Shown here piece after piece: positions 7,153 through 14,884 of a DNA stretch of 64,000 nucleotides. Position 1 is the stretch's first letter, and each line of letters opens with the position of its first letter. The position numbers and the translations under genes are program-made. The notes under the pieces were generated by a model. The model was not told the origin of the DNA. It did no database searches and saw only the letters and a program-made list of their open reading frames with translations. Source of the DNA: Burkholderiales bacterium PBB3 (GTDB lineage Bacteria; Pseudomonadota; Gammaproteobacteria; Burkholderiales; Burkholderiaceae_C); the NCBI GenBank assembly GCA_002256115.1, contig NKIK01000013.1, forward strand, positions 1 through 64,000. The letters are read 5' to 3'.

Positions 7153-9075
7153 GTGACTGCTCTTGACCTGCTGGAAAGCCTCAACCTACTCGACGAAAAC
7201 GAGCACATAGAAGCCAAGCGCGCCTCCGAAGCTGGCAAATCCATTCTGGAAACCATCTGCGCCTTTGCCAACGAGCCGGGGCTGGGTGGTGGCTGGCTGC
7301 TATTGGGCGCAGTGCGTGAAGACCAGGCGCTGTTCCCCTCCTATGAAGTAGAGGGCATCGATCAACCCGAAAAACTGGGTGCCGAGATTGCCACCCAGTG
7401 CCGCAGCACATTCAATCAGCCCGTGCGCGTGGAAATTAGCAGCGAGACCATCCACGGCAAGACCGTGCTGGTGGTCCATGTGCCCGAGGCGCAGCCGCAA
7501 GACAAACCCATCTTTTTCAAGGCCCAAGGCCTGCCCAAAGGTGCGCTGCGTCGCATCAGCAGCACAGACCAGCATTGCACCGATGACGACCTGGCCGTCT
7601 TCTACCAAGGCCGCCAAACGGAAAGTTTTGACTCCACGCTGGTAGCCGATGCCACCATGGCTGACCTGCAACCCGAAGCCATTGCCGACTACCGCCAGTC
7701 CCGCGCCGAGGCCAACCCTGATGCCGAAGAACTGCGCTGGAGCGACGAAGACCTGTTGCAATCCCTGGGCTGCATCCGCCGCAACCCGCAAGGCCCCAAC
7801 CCCGAAGCCTGGCAGCCCACCGTGGCCGGACTCATGCTGTTTGGCAAACCACTGGCACTGCGCCGCTGCTTCCCCATGATGCGGGTGGACTACATCCGGG
7901 TGCCCGGCCGTGAATGGGTCCCCCACCCGGACCGGCGTTTTGACACCATCGACCTGCGTGACCCACTGTTGCGTTTGGTGCGCCGTGCCCAGGCCGCGAT
8001 TCTGGATGACCTGCCCAAGGGCTTTGCACTGGAAGAAGGCGACCTGCAACGGCGCGACACACCTGCCATTCCGTTGCGGGTAATCCGCGAGGCGCTGGTC
8101 AACGCCCTAATGCACCGCAGCTACCGCAGCCACAGCCCGGTGCAAATCATCCGCTACGCCAACCGGCTGGAGATTCGCAACCCCGGCTTCTCGCTCAAAT
8201 CACACGACTATCTGGGCGAGCCCGGCTCCCAACTGCGCAACCCCAAAATCGCCGCCGCCCTGTACGACACCCGGCTGGCCGAAACCAAAGGCAGCGGCAT
8301 CCGCGTCATGCGTGAGAGCATGGAGCAAGCGGGCCTGACGCCGCCTTTGTTTGAGTCCGACCGGGGCAACGACCAGTTTGTGGCCCGCTACTTCTTCCAC
8401 CATTTTCTAGGCGCCGAAGACATTGCCTGGCTGGCCCAGTTCAAAGACCTGCACCTGAGCGAGGACGAAGCCAAAGCCCTGATCGTGGTGCGTGAGGCTG
8501 GTGCTCTCAACAACAGCACCTACCGCGAGCTGACCAAGGTGGATTCCCTGACAGCCAGCCAAGCCCTGCGCCGACTGCGCGATGCCGGACTGCTAGCCCA
8601 AAAGGGGCGAGGTTCGGCCACTTACTATGTACCGACCGAGAGGTTGGTAGATAACGGCTTGTCTAACAAGGCTGAAGCCTTATCCAGTAACCCCGAGCCC
8701 TTATCTAGTGAGTCCGACGGCTTATCTAGTAACCCCCCGGCCTTATCTAGCAACCCCGAACCTCCGCCTAGCATCCCATCAGGCAAGTTCGATGAAGCAC
8801 TGCGCAGCCAATTGCTGGACGGCATTTCCGGCACTCTGGCTGCCAAAGTGGGCGCTTTGGGGCAACGCCATCCACCGCAAGAGGTGCGAGATGTGGTTGT
8901 TGCCTTGTGCCAGCTACGGGCCTGGCGTGCCGATGAGTTGTCTACAGTGCTGCGCCGCAACCCGGAAGTGGTGCGGCAGAACTACCTGCGCCCGTTGATG
9001 CGAGCAGGGCGACTGACGATGACCAATCCGCAGGAGCCGAACGATCCACAGCAGGCATATCGCTCGGTGGGCTAA
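7153..9075 (+). CDS. AlbA_2/Schlafen-like ATP-binding protein with GHKL-type and winged-helix domains
   Basis: A 640-residue cytoplasmic protein starting at GTG 7153. Residues about 8-150 are an AlbA_2 (Schlafen-type, RNA/DNA-binding) domain: NEHIEAKRASEAGKSILETI, then GGWLLLGAVRED and KGALRRISSTD. Residues about 240-410 match the RecG-like/HATPase_c_4 module (REALVNALMHRSYRSHSPVQ, then RNPKIAAALYDTRLAETKGS). A winged helix follows (about 450-500, with NNSTYRELTKVDSLTASQAL). Residues 502-536 form five 7-residue repeats of the GLSSNPE type, linking to a second small domain at the C-terminus. The family is common in accessory and defence-type regions; proposed roles include transcription control and nucleic-acid sensing. 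The specific function is unknown. Confidence 0.8.
   Translation: MTALDLLESLNLLDENEHIEAKRASEAGKSILETICAFANEPGLGGGWLLLGAVREDQALFPSYEVEGIDQPEKLGAEIATQCRSTFNQPVRVEISSETIHGKTVLVVHVPEAQPQDKPIFFKAQGLPKGALRRISSTDQHCTDDDLAVFYQGRQTESFDSTLVADATMADLQPEAIADYRQSRAEANPDAEELRWSDEDLLQSLGCIRRNPQGPNPEAWQPTVAGLMLFGKPLALRRCFPMMRVDYIRVPGREWVPHPDRRFDTIDLRDPLLRLVRRAQAAILDDLPKGFALEEGDLQRRDTPAIPLRVIREALVNALMHRSYRSHSPVQIIRYANRLEIRNPGFSLKSHDYLGEPGSQLRNPKIAAALYDTRLAETKGSGIRVMRESMEQAGLTPPLFESDRGNDQFVARYFFHHFLGAEDIAWLAQFKDLHLSEDEAKALIVVREAGALNNSTYRELTKVDSLTASQALRRLRDAGLLAQKGRGSATYYVPTERLVDNGLSNKAEALSSNPEPLSSESDGLSSNPPALSSNPEPPPSIPSGKFDEALRSQLLDGISGTLAAKVGALGQRHPPQEVRDVVVALCQLRAWRADELSTVLRRNPEVVRQNYLRPLMRAGRLTMTNPQEPNDPQQAYRSVG
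8656..8760 (+). repeat. Five 21-bp coding repeats in the AlbA-type gene
   Basis: Five consecutive 21-bp units encode GLSNKAE, ALSSNPE, PLSSESD, GLSSNPP and ALSSNPE. The last four share the nucleotide core TTATC(T/C)AG. This is a slippage-prone flexible linker of Ser, Pro and Asn between the winged helix and the C-terminal domain. Confidence 0.85.
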
Positions 9076-9203
9076 CGCAAAAGCCCACCTCGCCACGCGG
9101 GGCTACGTGACGCTGTAATGATGTGCGCCAGGTATCGACACGGTGTTTGGCTGGCGGTGCGGGCTCAGTGGGATGAGGGCAACGAGTCCCAATAACCAAA
9201 TAT

Positions 9204-9255
9204 GGCATTCAGCCCGTGGATAGTGCGGGAGCAGCTCCTAAATTAAGAGCAAAAA
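9204..9255 (+). repeat. Dispersed repeat, family 1, copy b
   Basis: The core GTGGATAGTGCGGGAGCAGC continuing into TCCTAAATTAAGAGCAAA lies between the convergent ends of the AlbA-type gene and the DUF1439 gene. It is the closest relative of copy a at 2965, sharing the flank GGCATTCAG and the same right end. Confidence 0.82.
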
Positions 9256-9277
9256 GTACTTGCCGCAACAGCCAGGC

Positions 9278-9862
9278 TTAGAGCGCCTTGGGCTCAAAAC
9301 CAATCGTCAGCCCTTCGCTAGTCACCGTGATGCTGCCAGGCTGCAGCCCCAGGCTATCGGGCAGCGCCAGGTCTTGCGGGCGCATGCGGTGCACCACCAC
9401 TTCCAAGAGCGTTTGCTCGGCCAGCGCCGGGCCATAGGTGTTGATCAGCACCACCACGCCGGGCTGCAGCGTAGGGAACTGCAGGCGCGCCAGGCGCAAC
9501 TGGTGCGCGCGCACCGTGCGGTCAGAGGCCTCGTAGCGCAGCGCAAATTCCACCTCTAGCGTGCCACTGTGGCTGCGATTCAGCGCGGGGCCTGCGGCGT
9601 TGACCGCCATCTCGGCGCTCAGGCGGTTTTGGGCGGGGAGCAGACGTAGCTTGGGGACTTGCACGTCCAGATTGATCAAGCCGCCGACTGGGTAGCGCAA
9701 TGGGAAGCGTTGGGCTACTGCGGCTTGCAGCGCAGCGGCGGAAACTTTGTGTTGCGGGCGGGCTGGGGGCGCGTCTTCGGGTTCTGAAGTCGTGGGCTGT
9801 GTCCAAGCCAGCTGGGTTATGAGCAAGCACAGTGGGGCAAGTAAGAGATGGCGACGGCGCAT
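9278..9862 (-). CDS. DUF1439 (YceB-like) secreted protein
   Basis: A 194-residue protein with an N-terminal signal peptide (MRRRHLLLAPLCLLITQLAW). There is no lipobox cysteine at the cleavage region, so it is probably periplasmic, unlike the Escherichia coli lipoprotein YceB. The body (FPLRYPVGGLINLDVQVPKL, LEVEFALRYEASDRTVRAHQ, PGSITVTSEGLTIGF) follows the DUF1439 pattern of a tubular lipid-binding-like fold with repeated beta strands. Function is unknown. It is convergent with the AlbA-type gene and has GAGG upstream of ATG 9862. Confidence 0.8.
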   Translation of the reverse strand: MRRRHLLLAPLCLLITQLAWTQPTTSEPEDAPPARPQHKVSAAALQAAVAQRFPLRYPVGGLINLDVQVPKLRLLPAQNRLSAEMAVNAAGPALNRSHSGTLEVEFALRYEASDRTVRAHQLRLARLQFPTLQPGVVVLINTYGPALAEQTLLEVVVHRMRPQDLALPDSLGLQPGSITVTSEGLTIGFEPKAL

Positions 9863-10015
9863 GGATATGGTCCTCGGATGACCGCATTGTCTGCCCGTGA
9901 TGTAAAGCGCTAATACCCCCAGGCTCGGTAAGTTGAGTGATGAGTACGCGGCAAGCGTCGCGTGCTCTGTAGCACGAACGCGCTACTATTTCACGCCCAT
10001 TCAGGAGACTGCAGC

Positions 10016-10183
10016 ATGTCCACCACCACCATCCGCATTGAAGACGACCTCAAAGCCCGCATAGCCGCCGCTGCACAGCACGCTGGCAAAACCGCGCACG
10101 CTTTCATCTTGGACGGGATCTCCCAAACCGTAAAGCAAGTGGAACTGGGCCAGCTGCTGACTAGCAGGCAAAAAAGGAAGTAA
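10016..10183 (+). CDS. Ribbon-helix-helix (CopG/RelB-type) antitoxin-like protein, C-terminally truncated
   Basis: A 55-residue protein with a clear N-terminal RHH fold (MSTTTIRIEDDLKARIAAAA, then GKTAHAFILDGISQTV). Related antitoxins usually continue with about 30 residues that wrap the toxin. Here the frame ends in an unrelated tail (GQLLTSRQKRK), and the 3' end of the NACHT gene lies 36 bp further on. AGGAGA lies upstream of ATG 10016. It still could bind DNA as a dimer. No toxin gene follows, so it looks like a remnant cut by arrival of the NACHT-region DNA. Confidence 0.7.
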   Translation: MSTTTIRIEDDLKARIAAAAQHAGKTAHAFILDGISQTVKQVELGQLLTSRQKRK

Positions 10184-10219
10184 TCATCGGGAAAGAATCC
10201 ATGAAACCGCCTGTACATG

Positions 10220-13200
10220 TCAGTCTTCAAATTCCTCTCTTCCGATCAGTTGGGAAATCGCAGTCTTCAATTCCTTGTCCTTAGTCTGATCTGCCAGCCA
10301 GTACAAATCCGGTACGGAAGAAATTGGAAGTAAAGCCATGCAAATTTTGCTTCCACCACGTCGCGCAAAGAATGACCGAATGGCTTGACGAAGTGGTTCA
10401 GTAATACGTCGATTGTTGGCGAGCCTTGCGAAAACTAGATAGACGGCTATTGCTGTGGGCTTCCGGTCGAAGACCTGATTTAAGTGTGCGACGCTCAAGC
10501 CTTCCTCAATGAATTCAGATCCAAATTCCTTTGCCCCGTACCGCTCAACTAGCCGTACCCCGCCCATTTCACGGATTAGTTGAATATATGCCAATGCCTT
10601 TTCTGGATTGCGTGCGCCCATTTCCATTACATGTATCGGACTGAGCATGCGTCTAAGAACAATTTGATCAAAATCAGCATCGACTCGCTGCGCGAGGAAA
10701 TCTGCTCCGCCAAGCTCACGGAGCAATTGGAGGTAAGCAAGGGCACCCTCTGGATTGCGCGCACCAATCCTCAGCAAATGCTGTGCATCGGCCATCCGTT
10801 CAAAGAACTCAGAGCCGATCCTAGTGGCGTTGTATCCATCTATAACTTTGCCGCCACCAAACTGTCGGAGCAATTGTATGTACGCCAACGCGCCCCCCGG
10901 ATTGCGCTCGCTCATTTCTTGCAAACGGCCAGGGCTAAGTACTTGTTCGAAAAACGTAGGCCCAAATCTCTTACCCGCATACCTTTCGACGTATCGCCCA
11001 CCATCTATCTGGTGGAGCAACTGGATGAATGCAAGCGCACCCTCTGGATTGCGTTCGCCCAACTCCAACAGATGTTTAGGGTGAAATATTTTTTCAAAAA
11101 AATCTTTCCCCCATGCCTCTCGGGAAAATCGCTCAAGAACCCGTGTTCCACCAAACTCTTGAATCATTTGTATGTAGACCAACGCACTGTCTGGATCGCG
11201 TTGAATCAATTCCTGCAAGTGTCTGGGATGCAGAACCCGTTCAAGAAAAAATTTGGATGGGCGACCTCTCAAATCAGAGCGCAATAGCATGCCTGAGCCA
11301 CCGACGTCGCGAATAAGTTGCAACAATTCGACCCCATTACTCCAATTCGGTTCAGTCGTGCCTCGGCCACTACTATCGCGCATAGGGCGGTCCACCATTC
11401 GAAGTAAGAACTCCTCTTGCCATTCATAGTCCGACACTTGCGTCGCAATGTCCCACAGAAGCCGACCAGATCTTGCATCGCGAAAAGCCACTGCTGCGGC
11501 CATGGCTGGGTCGAACAGATTGCGAAAAGCAATGTAGTCATCGTTGAATCGAAAACCTCGGTTGACACCAAATGCCTCAATATGCCGCGAAAGTGTTCGA
11601 GAAACAATGAGACATAAGTGTTCAAGTTCATCCCGTCGTCCGCGCCGCACGGCAAGATCAAGTGTGTTGGCGCCGAGGCTAACGAACTCTTTGAATGAGT
11701 TTGGCATGTCGGCTGCAAGCGTGAGCAAGCGCTTGGCAGCCAGTGTCAACCCAAGATCCAACCCCTCCAAGGTCAACTGCTGCTCAATCCTATCTAGTTC
11801 GGTAGGGGTGCTATTTGTTGGATCAAACAATAGCAGGCCGAACAGTCCAGATTCGACGCGATCACCAAGGGCGTTCGCAACGTTTAGGCATTCATGTGCG
11901 CGATTTTTTGCCTCTTTGGGGTGAAATTTTTGTGTCGCTGCAATTGTGATTTTTGACTCAGCTCTCGTGGCCAGCATGACTGCCGTCAACTCGTTCAAAT
12001 TGTCCAGTGCAAACCACGACCGCCAGATATGGACAATGCGATCCCACGGTCGGGTGCCATCCTCGTGGCTCAGGATCTGACTTTCATCAAAGACGAATGA
12101 ATCCGTGCCAACAACAACCCGAAGCAAAATAAGGTTCATGCTGTAAATTGCCACATGACCAATTAGTGGGTGGTCACCAAACGGAACCCGATGGCCTTCT
12201 TGCGCAGTGTCTTTTCTGATAATCGAAGGCATTTCGCGTTTGTTTAGGAGGCGCCTGATTTGATTCAATACGATCTTCTCAAGACTTTCAACGAAATCAC
12301 TCTCCCGCAAGGTCTGCTCTTTCAATACATGTGGCGCCCATTCACGAATCATTTCCATGATCACAGGGCGTGAAGACAGCGGTGTATAAACGAGGCTTGA
12401 GAACCAGTCGATTTCAAATCCGTCCGCAGTGCCCATCAATTTGTCGAGCTGAGATCGAAGTGCGTCATTCGTTTCAAATGCACGCAACGCTTGGACCTGT
12501 GCTACGGCCCGGCGCAGGATGAAATCTGCGGTTAGAAATTCACCAAAAGTATTGTGGAGAAACTCAAAGGCCGAGGTTTCTTCATGGGTGTCATCTGCAC
12601 CGTTATTGTGCTGAGCCTTTGATTGGTGGACGAAGAAAAAACTTCCCAATAGCAGTTCCGCTTGACTGAGCGCCCTACCCTGTTTCGAGTCTATTGGTCG
12701 TCCCAATTTGAAGAAGCCAAGGTCGTCGTCGAGTTCTGTAGAAAGAATATGAACTTTTCGGCGGTTGTACATGCCGAGTGCAGCTACTCCGAGACGTTGC
12801 ATCTCAAAGTCCAGTGCTCTATTTCGCTCCCTTTTGTTTATGTTTTCAAACCCTTTCTCCTTTGACCTCTCGCGAGTTACAAACCTTCGCAGCAACCTGT
12901 CATACAGTTTGGTTCTGTCAATTCCTTTGTTCAATCGAAGTTGGTTACCTTCGGAATCGTACAGGGCGAGCATCAGCAGTAAAAGCGGTTGTGCGGCCAA
13001 AGTCAAGATCTTCTCGGCGCCAGAATCCTTTTCGTCGGGCAGCATGAACTTATCTATAGATGATTCCCTGAAGAAATTGACATTTGACCTATTCCAGATA
13101 GTGCTCCAGCATTCTCGTTGAGCCTTGTCGAATTCAAGGAGCCGGACGACCGTCGTCCCGACGGGCACGTTAGCCTTGTCGATTAGTGTCACCCTGCTAG

Positions 13201-14707
13201 TGATAACAATGCGAAGAGGGCGACCTTGCTCGGCCTCCTTCTGCTGAAATCGTTGCGCATCTTTGACATAACCCGCAAAAACCTCTCCGCTTGCTTGCAA
13301 AAGTTCGTCGTAGCCATCCAAGATCACTATTGGCGGGCAGTTTTGAAAGAGGGCGCTGAGTTTGATCCAAGAGTCCACGCTAACGTTAGTAATTCGCCGT
13401 ATACCATCCTCAATTTGAGTCACGATATCCGCGTCCGCATTTACTTCGCGAAGTGGTACTCGAATAACAATGAACTGCTTTGACATCAACTGTGCAGCCA
13501 ATATCTTTGTAAGAAGTGACTTGCCACTGCCTGGATGCCCCAGTATCAAGAGCGGAGCTTCCGTACTGTACGGTGAAGTTAAGTAGCTGAGAAGGAACGC
13601 CCCTAGATCATTCCGCCTAGCCAGCCCCTTCCAAGTGGATTCCTCCTCCAAACGACCGGTTTTTCCACTCTTCCGCAGTACATGAAATGATTGTGGAACA
13701 AATGCTTCACGCACAATGGGAAATGATAGGCGCGGTACTTCGCCATCAGCGTCATCTTTGTTATCAAGTATGGGTTCACAAATTCGTGCTTGGTAGTGTC
13801 TATTCAGGCTGGCTGCCAAGTCTTCTGCTTGAGTGATATGGAATGTTTCAGGAAGGCGTTGAACGACCTCCTGTAGTTTTGTAAAACCGACGTCAATTGC
13901 CTTCTCACTTGCCACTGATAGCTTGGCGTGTCTCTTTACATTTTCAGAAAGTTCACCTATCAACGCCTTTGCGTTCCGGTGCTCTTGAAGGTTCGCCCAG
14001 ATCGCAAAATCGTCGAATTTTTTGGCCAATTCAAAATATTGAGCCTCATACATCCTGGCAGCCTCATGCTCTATTCCCTTTAGGCTATTCAATATTTGCA
14101 ACTGACTCTTTTCCTCGGCTTCTTCCCATATTGAAAGACTCTGGATGAATTCAATAAAACCTTGCCCCATTTGCACCCAGAGATTGACCTGTCGTGTCGT
14201 CTGTTCAGTTAGAGTTTCGGTGGGATGAGGGAACGCATAGGAAATATTGGCGACAGGCGCATCGCTCAGTTCACAGGCGTGAACGTTCGCTAATTCCACT
14301 CCCTTCGTCTGCGTCTTTTCAATTGCGTCCTTCACTAAGAATACTTTTTCCGGTTCAAGTATTCCGATTGCATCACGCAGAGTTTTTGGAAGTTTCGTGT
14401 CAAGGGCATCGAAAAACGACGTAAAGACCAATAGTCCATAGGCCATTTGCATGGTTGCTTGTCGCTCCAAATAGTCATCATCTTTTCTTTTCCCTAATTT
14501 TTCAAAGACACTTTTCCCAATTTTGATTACCTCGTTCTTGACCGCGAGGGTTGGAAGAAGCGCAACAGCTGCAGGCCCAAGAACCATTGGCGAGCAAATG
14601 AGAGCCAACCCCAAAAGTTGATCAACCGCTTCGATTAGTTTCGGGTCGTCCTTTCCCTGTTTCTTGATCGTGATACAAACGTCTTTGAATGTTAGGTTAA
14701 GTGTCAT
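10220..14707 (-). CDS. NACHT-domain STAND NTPase (NLR-like) with six C-terminal 49-residue repeats
   Basis: A 1495-residue cytoplasmic signalling ATPase. Residues 1-370 are a mainly helical region with a hydrophobic stretch near 30-55; I recognise no enzymatic effector there. The NACHT core follows: Walker A GHPGSGKS at 390-397, Walker B VILDGYDELL at 461-470 (Asp464), a sensor-like RIVITSR, and the winged-helix-associated FLHNTFGEFLTADF with His718. Residues about 1121-1414 are six tandem repeats of 49 residues, each with a core like RNPEGALAYIQLL..GG and FFE..L....L. A 1415-1495 cap follows. STAND proteins oligomerise on ligand binding and many bacterial NACHT proteins are anti-phage; that role is inferred here. 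The DNA is visibly A+T-richer than its neighbours, suggesting transfer. The NERD-helicase gene lies 177 bp upstream on the same strand. Confidence 0.85.
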   Translation of the reverse strand: MTLNLTFKDVCITIKKQGKDDPKLIEAVDQLLGLALICSPMVLGPAAVALLPTLAVKNEVIKIGKSVFEKLGKRKDDDYLERQATMQMAYGLLVFTSFFDALDTKLPKTLRDAIGILEPEKVFLVKDAIEKTQTKGVELANVHACELSDAPVANISYAFPHPTETLTEQTTRQVNLWVQMGQGFIEFIQSLSIWEEAEEKSQLQILNSLKGIEHEAARMYEAQYFELAKKFDDFAIWANLQEHRNAKALIGELSENVKRHAKLSVASEKAIDVGFTKLQEVVQRLPETFHITQAEDLAASLNRHYQARICEPILDNKDDADGEVPRLSFPIVREAFVPQSFHVLRKSGKTGRLEEESTWKGLARRNDLGAFLLSYLTSPYSTEAPLLILGHPGSGKSLLTKILAAQLMSKQFIVIRVPLREVNADADIVTQIEDGIRRITNVSVDSWIKLSALFQNCPPIVILDGYDELLQASGEVFAGYVKDAQRFQQKEAEQGRPLRIVITSRVTLIDKANVPVGTTVVRLLEFDKAQRECWSTIWNRSNVNFFRESSIDKFMLPDEKDSGAEKILTLAAQPLLLLMLALYDSEGNQLRLNKGIDRTKLYDRLLRRFVTRERSKEKGFENINKRERNRALDFEMQRLGVAALGMYNRRKVHILSTELDDDLGFFKLGRPIDSKQGRALSQAELLLGSFFFVHQSKAQHNNGADDTHEETSAFEFLHNTFGEFLTADFILRRAVAQVQALRAFETNDALRSQLDKLMGTADGFEIDWFSSLVYTPLSSRPVIMEMIREWAPHVLKEQTLRESDFVESLEKIVLNQIRRLLNKREMPSIIRKDTAQEGHRVPFGDHPLIGHVAIYSMNLILLRVVVGTDSFVFDESQILSHEDGTRPWDRIVHIWRSWFALDNLNELTAVMLATRAESKITIAATQKFHPKEAKNRAHECLNVANALGDRVESGLFGLLLFDPTNSTPTELDRIEQQLTLEGLDLGLTLAAKRLLTLAADMPNSFKEFVSLGANTLDLAVRRGRRDELEHLCLIVSRTLSRHIEAFGVNRGFRFNDDYIAFRNLFDPAMAAAVAFRDARSGRLLWDIATQVSDYEWQEEFLLRMVDRPMRDSSGRGTTEPNWSNGVELLQLIRDVGGSGMLLRSDLRGRPSKFFLERVLHPRHLQELIQRDPDSALVYIQMIQEFGGTRVLERFSREAWGKDFFEKIFHPKHLLELGERNPEGALAFIQLLHQIDGGRYVERYAGKRFGPTFFEQVLSPGRLQEMSERNPGGALAYIQLLRQFGGGKVIDGYNATRIGSEFFERMADAQHLLRIGARNPEGALAYLQLLRELGGADFLAQRVDADFDQIVLRRMLSPIHVMEMGARNPEKALAYIQLIREMGGVRLVERYGAKEFGSEFIEEGLSVAHLNQVFDRKPTAIAVYLVFARLANNRRITEPLRQAIRSFFARRGGSKICMALLPISSVPDLYWLADQTKDKELKTAISQLIGREEFED
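10466..11347 (-). repeat. Coding repeat array of the NACHT protein (six units of about 147 bp)
   Basis: Repeat units begin near residues 1121, 1170, 1219, 1268, 1317 and 1366. The last five are exactly 49 residues from one RNP/RDP to the next; the first is more divergent. A partial seventh start (RKPTAIAVYLVF) opens the cap at 1415. Nucleotide identity between units is modest, so this is an old protein repeat and not a recent DNA expansion. Confidence 0.85.
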
Positions 14708-14884
14708 ATTGCAGCTGGTGAGTAAATGGTTTGACGAGAGAATTTGGGCCCGGCGGGCATCATAAATGGAGCTTATTGACGCTAAGAATTGTTGTCTAGC
14801 TGTCCGTTGACCGCTTCAGCCTTTTGAATCTGACTTGTGAAAATGGATGATGATGCGAGTGCACGATCAGAGGGAGGTCTGGTT

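Noticed and set aside
10580..11287. 235-codon plus-strand open frame antisense to the NACHT repeat array
   Set aside because: Its internal repetition only mirrors the coding repeats on the other strand; no start site or homology is seen.
10466..11347. CRISPR-like array
   Set aside because: The period of about 147 bp is far too long and units are diverged coding sequence without unique spacers.
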